From positions 229,876 through 293,875 of the forward strand of contig NW_013657630.1 in the NCBI RefSeq assembly GCF_000142905.1: 64,000 nt of DNA, read 5' to 3'. The translations under genes were made by a program, and so were the position numbers. This document shows, piece by piece, positions 25,288-36,800 of this stretch (its first letter is position 1; the number at the start of each line of letters is the position of its first letter). Under the pieces are notes generated by a model, which saw only the letters and a list, made by a program, of their open reading frames with translations, was not told the origin of the DNA and searched no databases. This DNA comes from Thecamonas trahens ATCC 50062 (lineage: Eukaryota; Apusozoa; Apusomonadida; Apusomonadidae).

Positions 25288-26999
25288 CTACTGCGCGATG
25301 CCTTCGGCGGCAGCGACGTTGTAGAGAAAGTTGGCGAGGGCACCTTGGATGCCGGCGTCGGCGAGGGAGTCGCGGGTGATAGCGGGAGAGCTACTGTCGC
25401 GGTCGACGGCGAGGGAGCGGACCTTCTTGATGAGCTCGCCGGTCTTGACGGCAAGGCCCTTGATGATGTCACCGTCGGTCATGTCCGGATCGTTGCCGGC
25501 GTCGACGAGGTAGGTGGCAAGGTCCTTGACAAACGAGCCGATGGCGAGGTCGGCCGAGGCGTGCGGAGCGACCGAGACTGAGCGGTCCGAGACGTTAAGA
25601 ACAACATCGTAGAGGTGGTCGGAGGAGAGGAGGGCTGGCGAGGTGATGCCGGCGGCGTAGGTCGGCTTGGAGGCGAGCTCGGCGAGCTCGACGTCCGAGG
25701 ACTGGGAGTAGGGGATGAGGAGCGACCAGTCCTTCTTGTGCCAGACAAAGAGCGGAAGAGCACGGAGGACGGGCTCGAGGGCGTCGCGGGTGTCCGAGTA
25801 TACCAGGATGCGCTTGTTGAGGAGCATGGCGCCCCAGACAAGGACGACGTCGGCACCAAATGTGATGATAACGTCCTTGATCGAGGCGGAGAGCCAAGAG
25901 TTGCGGATGTCGATGTCGGCGGCAATGTAGGCGCCGAGCGGACCGGCGTCGACCTTGGCCTTGAGCAGCGCCTTAAAGTAGGCCTGGAGCACGTTCGAGG
26001 TGAGGCCAGTAGCGGCGTAGACGTTGGCCAGAACGGCGCCAAGCGCCTCGTACTTTTCTGGGAAGAACTCGGTGGCGAGGATGACGACGCTAAAGCCAGT
26101 AACCTTGTCGAGGGCGGAGACCCTGTTTTCGTCGTCGAGAACAGCCTGCAGCTCGTCGTCGAGCTCAAATTCGTCGTCGCCGGCCTCGCGGGCGGCGGTG
26201 CGGGCGGCGACAGCCTCGCGGGCAGGGGCGGCGACCGTGATCTCGTCGCCCGACCGGGTCGTCGAGTAGCAGTAGACCGAGTCAAGCGAAGAGAGCTCAA
26301 ACTTCGGTGGCGTGCGCTCGGTCAGCTGCGAGCGAGAGCGGAGGACAGTCTTGAACTTGTCCGGGAGGCCGGGGTACATCCTAAACACGGCACGGTGGGC
26401 ACGGATTCGTGAGTTGGCAATGAGTGGAGCGGACGCCCAGGATGAGCCCATGAGTCGGCCGATGAGCGAGAGCAGTGTGAGCAAGTAGCGTGACGGACGA
26501 GTAGACGGCATGGGGCGAGCAAAGGCCATGCAGCGGCAGCAAGACGGCTCGGACGATCCACAAGTGCCAGCCGGACCGGACGGCATAGATCAGGCCACGC
26601 CATTGTGGCGAACCAGTTTGTAGCCTTTGATCCAGTTGACGTCTATCTGTCCTGTCCATCCGCCCAACGGCATGCCCACCTCGTCTGTCCGTCTATCCGT
26701 CCATTCGTCCGCATACTCGCGCTCTCTCCTCCATCCATCCGCCAGTACGTTCCCCGCGCTCGTGTCTCGGTCCGTCCATCTGCTCGCGAGCGAGCGCGCG
26801 CACGGTCACCGTCCCTCATCCTCCCGCTCTCTCTCTCTCTGTCCCTCTATCTCTGTCGCTCTATCTCTGCTCCACCACACACCATGACGTACCACGTCCA
26901 CAGCACATCATAGTTAGAGTCCTTCTCCAGAATGGCCACGCCCGTAAGAGGGTCTGCGTAGGGAGTCTTGGTCAGAGCATGGATATCCAAGTCCGACAT
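25288..26999 (-). CDS. DENND10: DENND10 (FAM45) homologue, DENN-domain protein
   Basis: Two exons on the minus strand: 26999-26893 (35 codons plus two bases) and 26380-25288. The 512-bp intron (GTACGT...TTTAG, phase 2) splits a Trp codon. The product is 399 residues, against about 357 in human. Exon 1 gives GVAILEKDSNYDVLWTW, and after the splice comes MYPGLPDKF, matching the family's GVGLIEKD...VLWVWCYP start. Further family blocks are KVTGFSVVILATEFFPEKYEA, SIKDVIITFGADVVLVWGAML, KRILVYSDTRDALEPVLRALP, VWHKKDWSLLIPY, LYDVVLNVSDRSVSVAP and NFLYNVAAAE at the C-terminus. Human DENND10 works on late endosomes with Rab proteins; a similar trafficking role here is inferred. An acidic insert (AGDDEFELDDELQAVLDDEN) in the N-terminal third explains the extra length. 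The gene is divergent from the giant coiled-coil gene. Confidence 0.9.
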
Positions 27000-27887
27000 G
27001 GAGGGCAAGCGACGGAGAAGGGGGTGAGGATGAGGGTGGGGTGTGGGGGGTAGGGGTTGGGGTGGAGGGGGTAGGGGGTAGTGAGGTGGTAGTAGTTGTA
27101 GTAGTAGCAGTTGAAGTGGTGGTGGTGGTGGTGGTGGTGGTGGCCTGCCTCCAGGTCACAGGTTTCGTTGCTGTTGCTCGTTCGCCCAATGATCGTCTGT
27201 TGGCCATCAGGACGGCCAGTTTCGCTTGGTTCGTAACCCATGTCGTACATAGCCCCATACTCTCATCGATCCCTCTGTCATTCCCCCCTCTGTCATTCTC
27301 CCCTCTTCCCCTTTGATCTTATTCACAGATGTGGTCATCTGCTCTCTCTCTCTCTCCCCTCCCCCCTTCCCCCTCCCCCCCCCTCCCACCCTCTCCCGTC
27401 TTCGATCACCCCTCCTCCTCCCTCCCTCCCCACCCGCCTACCGTCATCTGCATCTAGTCATACACATATATACGATGGTGGCTATGACCATGACCATGAC
27501 CACCTCCCATCTTGTTGATCTCATTCGTACTAGATCTCTGTCTCTACGCCGTGGTATGTCGGCAGGTCATTCGTTGGCTTTTGGCTTCAAGCCAGTGCGG
27601 CCTTTCGTACACTTGACCCTGCCGTTGGTGAGGCTAGGGGCATGGAGGTACTTCAAGCAGCTGGAGTACTCCCACCATTCAGCAGTACGTAACCAATTAT
27701 ACATATACTTGTTCTACATTCTCCCTTGCAACTCATACTCACACCATCTTCTCTATACCAACTGCTCTGGCTACATTCGGTCGGCGAACAAGCAGTGGCG
27801 GGTGATCGCTATGGTGGTGATCACGAGCATGATCGCAATGCTGGCGCTGACGGTAGCCAGCACGGCCGCCTCCTCACCGACTCTACT
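27000..27887. other. Divergent intergenic region with simple-sequence tracts
   Basis: 888 bp between the DENND10 start and the giant coiled-coil start. It holds (GTG)n near 27118-27141, CT/CCCT-rich sequence (27280-27440) and ATG-rich sequence near 27474-27505. No conserved coding sequence is seen; a non-coding first exon for either gene is possible. Promoters for both genes should lie here. Confidence 0.5.
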
Positions 27888-30800
27888 ATGAGCCGAGGCA
27901 TGGCAGCTGGTGCTGCAACTGCAACTGCAGCTCGGGCAGATGCTGCACATAATGGACGACAGCTTGGCTTTGTGCTGCAGGCCAGCATGGCTAATGTCAG
28001 TGAGTGCTTGGTCTCGGAACTCGCTCTCCGTCGTCTCCTCACTGAAGTTGCAGGTGACATGCTCGACGTTCTTGTCGAGGGCGTTGATGAGGTGGCACGG
28101 CGGAATGGCGCTGCCGATGGCGTCGCGCTTGTCAACGAGAGCAAGGCCAACGAGTCTCTTCTTGACGATGGCGTCGTCGCCTTGGAAGACGCATTCGGCA
28201 TGCTCAGCTACTACGCTGCCCTCCTCGAGCGCTACCTTCTCCTCGTCTTTGCCGCAGGCCAGGCCACGCCGGGCGTCCTCGACGTCGCACCCACCGCCGC
28301 CCGCTTCCTCGTCGACGAAGTTGCGTCCAAGCACGCCAAGGCTCTCGGCAAGCTTGCGCCGCAGCTCGCATCTACCCATCCGGGCTGCCTCTACTACGTC
28401 CGGTTCGCGGAAGAGCTCGCCAAGATCGGAAGCGCGCTCGCCTCAGGCTCGCTCGGCGCCCAGCAGTATCGCTTGCTCAAGGTCCTCGCCCGCCCCGTCG
28501 GTGTGGAGGAGCTGCTCGACGTCTGGGACTCGCCGCATTATGGGCTCAACGCCAAGAAGCGATGGGGCGAAGCGAGCCTCGTCATCCGCCGGCTCTCCAT
28601 CGCGTGCGCATCCTCGCTCGACGCTCTCCGCGTTGTGCAGGAGAGCCTCTCCAAGGCTGTCCTCGGCTCGCCATCGCCGTCGTGGAAGTTTGTCTACACC
28701 TACGTCCAGCTCCTCGACTACACGGTGGCCCACGCCCGCTCGCCCGCCATACACTCGATGGCTCTCCACGGCCTGCACATTGAGACCTCGACCCGCGTCG
28801 GCGTCCTCGACCTCCTGCACTACAATGCTTTTCGCGTCCCGGCCCGCAACAATCTCATCCACTTTGCCGCCGAGCAGATCATGCGTTTTCTCGCCGCGCC
28901 GCGCCAGGCCGCCCCGGGCACCGCTGCAAACCACTCGGCCCTCAGCGGCTCGGTCCGCGCCGCCGCACACAAGGAGCTCGCTGCTTACCAGTCGCTACTC
29001 GGCGGCGACCGCGTGTCATTTGCGCTCGAGCCCGCCGACGAGTCGACCGCGATGCCGTCAGCGTCGGTCGAGACCTCGCTGGATCGCGGCGAGCTTGAGC
29101 TCGCCTCGGAGCTTGCCGACGCTCACGTCGAGGCCGCCTCGCTCCGCAAGCAGCTAGCTTTTCTCCAGTCGCAGCTTCGCGCACGCGACGGCCTCTCCGA
29201 GCTCGCCGACGACTCGGCGGCCTCGGACGAGGTTCTCCCGCACGATCTCGAGGCCGCCCACACCCGCATTGTCGAGCTCAAGCGCCAGCTCGAGGCAGAG
29301 CGGCGCGAGCGCGCCGCCCTCGCCGTTCTCAAAAGGGTGGCCACCCAGCAGCTCGCCGAGCAGCAGACCCGGGTCAAAACGCTACTCGCAGCCTCGGCAG
29401 GCTCGCTGGGCGACTCAGAAATGGCAGCAGAGCTTATGGAGCTTAACGAGGCGCTCTCGCGCGCCCGGACCCGCACCGCGCAGCTCGCCGCCGAAAACGC
29501 TGCGCTCTCCGCCGAACTTGCTGCCGCGCACGCCACCATCGACCGCGTCAACACCGAGGCCACAGCAGCCGCCTCGGTCTCGTCAGCCATGATCGCCCAC
29601 AACGAGACCGCGGAGGCCTCGATGGTGGTCGTCGAGCACCAGGTCGCCTCGCTTCGCTCCGAGCTTGACTCGGCCCGCTCCGCCCTCGCCGACGCGCTCG
29701 GGGCCAAGGAGCACCTCGCCCGTGAGCTCGCTGCAAGCAAGGTGCGCGCCGAAGAGCACGCCCACGAGGCCGCCATGCTCGCCGCCCAGCTCGAGTCGTC
29801 CACCGCCGAGCTTGCCGCCCTCCGGGCAGCCCACGAACCGCTCTCGCCCAACGCCAGCAGCGTGGCCCAGGCGAGCGAGGTTGACCAGGTCGGACTCGAC
29901 GATGAGCTTGTCTTTGGCATTCACGCTGCCGCGAAGCGGCTTGAGCGCGACCTGCTCAACCTCTCAGCCGAAGTCGACGCCCTCACCCCAGTCGCGTCGG
30001 CCATGCCGCATCTCGCGTCGCGAGTCCAGCCAGGCCTCGACCTGGAGTCCAACGACGAGGTTACAGCCGAGGTCCACACGCTTCTTCGCTCGTCGCTTGA
30101 GGTCCTCTCGTCGGTTCGCGTTGGCGTCCGTCTCGCCAACTCGGCCGTTGCCGACGAGAACGAACGACTCAAGGCGCAGCTTGCGTCGCTGCTCGAGTCA
30201 CGCGATGTAGCTGCTGAGCAGAGTGCGCATGCGTCGGCCTTTGCCGGCACCGAAACCATCGCCAAGCACGCCCTCGCCGCGTTGCAGTACACCTGCAACG
30301 CACTGCTCGGGCAGGACTCGGACGCAGCCGTTGTTGCCTCGGAGCTCCTGCCGGGCTTTGCCGACCCGCACATCTACGCCCCAGCGTCGGCGTCGGACCT
30401 CCTTCACGCTGCCGCCGAGGACGAGGCGCTTGGCGACGCGCTCGGACGTAGGCTCGAGCCGGTGCTGCAGCGCGCGCGCGAGATGGTGCTTGCTGACGCC
30501 GCCCCACCCACCGACGAACGCGACGCGCTCCGCGCCGCGTTGGCGAGCGTCACCCGCGACCTGCTGCTTGCTCTGGAGCAGCCGACGGGCGCCGCGAGCA
30601 CCGACGCGCTCGCGGTCGACGACCTTATCACCGTCTCGCGCAACGCCGCAGAAAACACGTGCATGGCACTTGCGGCGGCGTCGGCTGATGCCACCGCCAC
30701 CCGCGCCACCCTCGACTCGCACAAAAAGGCCGACGCTCTTGTTCTTCGCCCTGCAGCACGCACCCTTGCCAGCATGCTGGAAATGCTTGCCAACGATGCG

Positions 30801-33800
30801 AGCACTGACGGCGACAGCGTCGAGCCGCTTCATGATGCCGCCGCCGTCCTCCGCGAGCTCGAGGCTAGCTCGGGCTCGCGCGATCTGCGAATGGCATCAA
30901 CCGTGCTCGACCGCGGGCTGCAGGCCATGCGCGCTGCTGAGCAGGCGAACCAGACCAAGACCGCGCAAAGGCTGGCTGCGGCTCAGGCCGAGGCTGCGGC
31001 TGCGGCTGCGGCTGCGGCTGCTGCGGCTGCGGCCGTAACTGCGGCCGACGAGTCTCATGAAGCCGAGCCGCCACAAGAGCTCGAGCTGAAGCGGCTCGAA
31101 GCTCACCGCGACGTACTCGAGGCCCGGGTGGCCAAGCTCAAGAAGCAGCTCTCGTCAGCGGAAGCTCAGGGCGAGGCGCTGGCCTTTGAGCTCGAGGTGG
31201 CACAGGAGACGCTGCAGGATACCAACAAGGAGTTGGCGGCCGTGGCTGAGGCGCATGCGGCGTGCCCACCGCAGTTTGCGGCCCTACAGGGTGCACTGGA
31301 CGATGCCGAGGCCAACCTTGCCGCCCGGCGCGAGGCTGAGGTCGAGACCATCCACAAGCTCAAGGCCAACATGGAGGCAGCCGAGGTTGCGCTCCTGCAG
31401 TCACGCGACATCATCGAGGACCACGAGGCGACGATTGCCGAGCTCGAGCATGAACTCGAGGATGCCGTGAGCGAGCTGGAGAGCGCGCGTAAGGCGGCAT
31501 CCGAGACCGAAGAGCGCGCGTACGCGCTGCAGGTCCGGGTCCTCGAGCAGGGCTCGCAGCTTGCGGCGAGCACGTCCGTCTCGATCGCCGCCGAGACCGA
31601 AGCCATGGAAGCGCTCCGTGCCGAGGCCGAGGCGGCGTCGGCCGAGGCCATGGTGGCTGCAGCCGACGCCGAGGCCGCACAGGCCAAGGCCGAGCTTGCC
31701 AAGACTGCACTGGCAACCCGCGAGGCCGAGCTCGGCGAGCGCATTGCCGAGCTTGAGGCAGAGGTGGCAAACCTTACGTCTGAGGTGCAGAACGACGAGG
31801 CACAGCTTGACGCGCTCCGAGCAGCCGACGAGCTGCAGCACGTCATGGGCGACACGCTGCGGCGCGAGACCCAGGCTCAGATCGCTCAGGTCGAGGCCAA
31901 GGCTGAGAAGCACCGGGCGGCGCTCGAGGCCATGGCTGCCAAGATTGACGCCGAGTTTGACTCGGATGACTCGGACCTGCACACCTCGCTTGTCGAGGTC
32001 TTTGGCGAACAGTCGCTGGCGGTCTCGCTTCTCGAGGACGACGTCTCGTTGCTCAAAGACGAAGTGGTCGGGCTGGAAGAGCAGTTGCGCCAGTCGCACG
32101 CGGCGCTGGCCGACTCCAATGTGGAGATCGAAGAGACGCAAAACCAGCTTGAGGAGGCACATGCTGCGCTGAAAGAGGCGACCATGGAGCTCAAGGTCCG
32201 CGATCGGCTCGCAGCGGCTGCCGAGGCAAAGGAAGGCGTGCTCGAGGCCAACATCGAGGCTCTGCGCGCCCGCGAGAGCGACCTTGCCGCTGAGCTGGGG
32301 ACGCTCTTCTCGGAGCATGCTGCTCTGCTCGAGGAGCACGATGTGCTGCTCAGCCGGGCGGCCATGGCCACGCCGGCGCCGGGCTCGAGCGCCTCGCTGC
32401 AGACCGAGCTGGACGCCAAGACCCGTGCGCTTGTCAAGTACCGTGCCGAGCTCGGCGTTGTCGAGTCGTATCTTGAGGAGGCCGAGGCTGAGCTAGCATC
32501 GGCGCGGCTGGCGTCCAAGTCGGCCGAGCTGGCGAAGCTCGAGGCCGAGCGTGACGCGCTCCGTGCGCGACTTGCTGAGACCGAAAAGGTGCTTGAGCAG
32601 ACGAGCAGAGAGCAGCCGTTGCCTGCCCAGACCGAACAAGCCTCTGCTGCGGATGAGGCGCGTCTCAAGCGGATGCGGCTCAAGCTGGCCGAGACTCGGG
32701 TCGACGTTGCCGACGCCGAGGCCGAGCTCGAGGCGCTGCGATCGCAGATCGAGGACGCACGGGCCGAGCTCGAGCTTGTGCAGTCTGCCGTCGTCGCCAC
32801 CCCGGTAACGGAAGCTGTCGAAGAGGCGGCGCCGTTGGAGGCTGCAGTTGCCTCTCCCGAGGCAGAGCTTGAGGCTTCAGCCGAGGCAGTCGCAGTCGCA
32901 GACGCAGACGCGGACAAGTCAAGTGCCAAGCAGCGGCGGCGGGAAAAGAAGCTGCGGAGCTCGCTGAGCGACGCCAAGAACGAGCTCAAGATCCTGCGTG
33001 CCAAGCTCGAGGAAGCACGGAGTGTGGCGAGCAAGGCAGTGGATGCATCCAACGCCGCAGAAACGGCGACGGCTGACGCAGAGACCAAGGCGGCGGCAGC
33101 AACGAGCCACGTCACAGAGCTTCAGAACCAGCTTCACGAGTCGGAGCGGGCGCGGGCATCGGCGCTCAAGTCGATTGCCACGTTCCGGGTTGCTCAGCTC
33201 ACCCTCGAATCTCAGGCGCTGCAGCTCATCTCTGAAAAGGAGGACGTCGAGGCGCAGCTGAGCTCGGCGTATGCCAAGATCTACACGCTTGCACAGGAGG
33301 CAGCGCAGAGTCAGGCCGAACTCAAGGCGGCGAGCGCTGCCGCGGCCGAGGCCGAGCGCGAGGTGGCCCGGCTCCAGACCGAGTTTGCCCAGCTCAAGGC
33401 GCGGCACTCGGCACTGGTGGCAGGCTCGGGCGTGGCTCAGGCCGCAGCAACGGCGCAGCTTGCGAGCGTTGAAGCCGAAAAGAGCCAGATTGAGGCAGCC
33501 GAAGCAGCCGGCCAGGCCGAGATCGAGTCGCTCAAGCACCAGCTGGCTCTGCTAGAGGAGGCAACTACTCAGGGCCCAGCGGCCGCGGCCGAGGCGGTGG
33601 CCGAGGCCAAGGCTGTCGCGGCGGCGCACGCCGATCTGCAGCGGAAGCAGGTCCAGTCGCAGCTCGACCAGGTGCTGCAGACGCTGGCAGACGCGCGCGA
33701 AGCAAGCGCCAAGCAGTCGGCCGAAGTGCAGAAGCTGCGCGCCGAAGCCATCGACCATGACGAGCAGGTGGCGTCGCTGGTGGACGACTCGCAGCGGATG

Positions 33801-36800
33801 CGGGAAATGCTCGAGCAGCGCCGCGACGAGGCAGTGAGTCGCGAGAAGGAGCTTTTGCGGCAGCTGGAGAACCAGCGCGACGAGCTAGTGCGACTGACGC
33901 AGCAGCTTGTGGCGCACCGCGCGGCCGAAGCAGCGCTGCAGCGTGAAGCTGTCACGGCACCGCAGCTAGTGAGCGAAGGCAGGGGCGAAGGCGAGGGTGA
34001 GGTCGAAATCGAGACTGTGGAGTCTGCGAGCAAGAAGCGCCGCCGTCATCACCGCGGGCACCGGTCGCGGAAGCAGGCATTGGTCGAGGCTTCGGCCGAG
34101 GCCGACTACTCGGACGCAATGGGGACTGTTGCGTCGCTGCAAGCCGAACTTGTCGAAGCGCAGGCCGCACGTGACGAGGCAGAGGCCACCGAAAAGCAGC
34201 TGCGCAGCACCGTGGACCAACTGAGTGAGCAACTCGCGCTGGCGCGGGCTTCGTGTGCCGCGTCAGAGGAGAAGACGCTCCAGCTCATTGCCGTCTCCGA
34301 TTCTGCCGTGCGGACCATTGAGCGGCTGACGACCGAGCTAGCCGCGGCGCAGAGCGAGGTGGCCACGGCGCAGGCGGCCACGGCGCAGGCGGCAGCAGCT
34401 GTTGCACCCATCGAGGCTACCAGTACCGGCGCGATAGCTGGTTCTGAACTGGTCGACCAGGTTGTGGAGGCGCGAGCAGCGGCGCTCGCGGCCGAGTCCG
34501 AGGTCCGCCGGCTTTCAAGCGAGCTCGCACAGACACGGGAGCGGGCGGCGGCAGCAGCGGCGGCGGCGGCCGAGAGTCATGGAAGAATGGAGGCTGAGCT
34601 GCACTCGATCCGCGAGAAGCTTGCCGAGAACGAAGCCGCGTATGACACGCTGGCAGCGTCGGGTGATACCGAGCTCGAGAGTGTTCAGGCTCGGCTCCGC
34701 GAGGTGCGGACCCGTAACGTGCAGCTCGAGGGCCAGGTGACCGGGCTCGAGGAGCGCAACGGCGAGCTGCAGCGGCAGCTGCAAATGCAGGCCCAGATCC
34801 AGCTGGCTCGGGCAAGCGGCCATGACGATGCTGTCGGTGCGGATGCCAAGCAGATCCAGGAGCTTGGCGAGAAGATTGTGGCGCTGGAGCGGGCTAAGTC
34901 CAAGGCCGAGCTCGAGCGCGAGGCGCTGCGGGCCGAGTACGAAGTGCTCAAGGCGCCGCAGTCGAAGCGGAAGCACAAACGGCGGCACCATCATCGTCGC
35001 ACAAGTGCAGCCACTGCTCCTGCCGAGGCTGCTACACCGGTGGCGGAGCGCATGCATACCGACGCCGAGTACGATGCGCTTGTGGTCAAGCATGCCGACG
35101 CGCTCGAGCTCATCGCCGGCTTTGAGGCGCGGGTGGGGCGGCTTCGGGAGCTTGGAACCGAGTCGGTGGCTTCGTCGAGCACGATGGTGGATGCGCTCCG
35201 GAAGCAGAATGCTGTGCTGAGCGAACTGGCACGCGACTTGCGCGAACAGCTCGAACATGTTGTGGCGGAGTTGCAGCAGGCGACTCGCGAATCGGCCCGC
35301 CTCCGGCGTGCGGCACTTGAGGAGCACGGACAAGCGCCTGCTGTCACGGTTGTCGCATCGGACGATCTGGCCGAACTGCAGAGCGAGCTGGCACGGGTTC
35401 GTGACGAGCTTGCCACCTCTCAGCAGGAGACCCGGGAAGCCATGCTGGCGACTATGCAATGGCGCCTGCAGCAGAGCCAGCTGATGGCGCAGCCTGTTGC
35501 GGAAGAGAGGGCAAGCAAGGTCGAGACGAGCGAGGGTCCTGACCGGACCACGCTGCTTGAGCACAACAAGATTCTGGCCAGCCAGCTGCACGACCTGCAG
35601 GTGGTGTACGACCGGATTGTGGACGAGAACGATGAGCTGCTGATGCGCGTCGATGCGCTCGAGAGCAAGGATGTGCCCGAGGTGGGCGAAGGTCCTGACC
35701 GGGCCACGCTGCTTGAGCACAACAAGATTCTGGCCAGCCAGCTGCACGACCTGCAGGTGGTGTACGACCGGATTGTGGACGAGAACGATGAGCTGCTGAT
35801 GCGCGTCGATGCGCTCGAGAGCAAGGATGTGCCCGAGGTGGGCGAAGGTCCTGACCGGGCCACGCTGCTTGAGCACAACAAGATTCTGGCCAGCCAACTG
35901 CACGACCTGCAGGTGGTGTACGACCGGATTGTGGGCGAGAACGATGAGCTGCTGATGCGCGTCGATGCGCTCGAGAGCAAGGATGTGCCCGAGGTGGGCG
36001 AAGGTCCTGACCGGGCCACGCTGCTTGAGCACAACAAGATTCTGGCCAGCCAACTGCACGACCTGCAGGTGGTGTACGACCGGATTGTGGGCGAGAACGA
36101 TGAGCTGCTGATGCGCGTCGATGCACTGGAGCAAAAGCTGGCAGCGTCAACGCCGCGGTCACGACCGGAGAGTGGCGACGAGGCCCGGGAGGATGCCGAG
36201 GCAGCGGCAGCTGCAGCACAGAACAAGGCGTTGGCGCTGCAGCTGCGGCAGCTTCTGCGCGGTCATGTTGAGAGTCTCGAGGGAGAACTGTCGGCTGCGC
36301 GCCAGCAGCAGAGTGAGCTTGCCGGCCGTGATGAGACTGCGTCTTCTGGGAGCCACAGCAAGAATTTGGCGCGGCTGCAGGAGCAGAACCGCGAGCTGGC
36401 GTTGCAGCTCAAGGAGGTGCTACAGGCGCAGGTCGAGCGACTCGAGAGTGAGCTGCAAGTTGCGAGGGTGCAGCAAGCCAAGCAGGAGGAGCAGACCCGC
36501 AAATTCCGGTCGCTGTCGGAAAACAACCACGCGTTGGTTGTGCAGATCCGTGAGCTGCAGCAGGTCGGCGGCCGAATCGCGAGCGAAAACGACGATCTGC
36601 TGAAACGTATAGCCGAGCTGGAGGCACAGCTCGAGAGTGCAAGCTCGCAAGGGAAGGAGACGCGGAGCAAGAAGCGGCGGCGGCATCACCACCGGCGAGA
36701 GCCAGAGGCTGCAGAACCGAGTGGGCTTGATGCCAGTGGCGCCGAGCTGGCGCGGGTTGTGGCCGAGCTGGAAAACGTCGAGGCTGAGCTGAGCGTGGCA

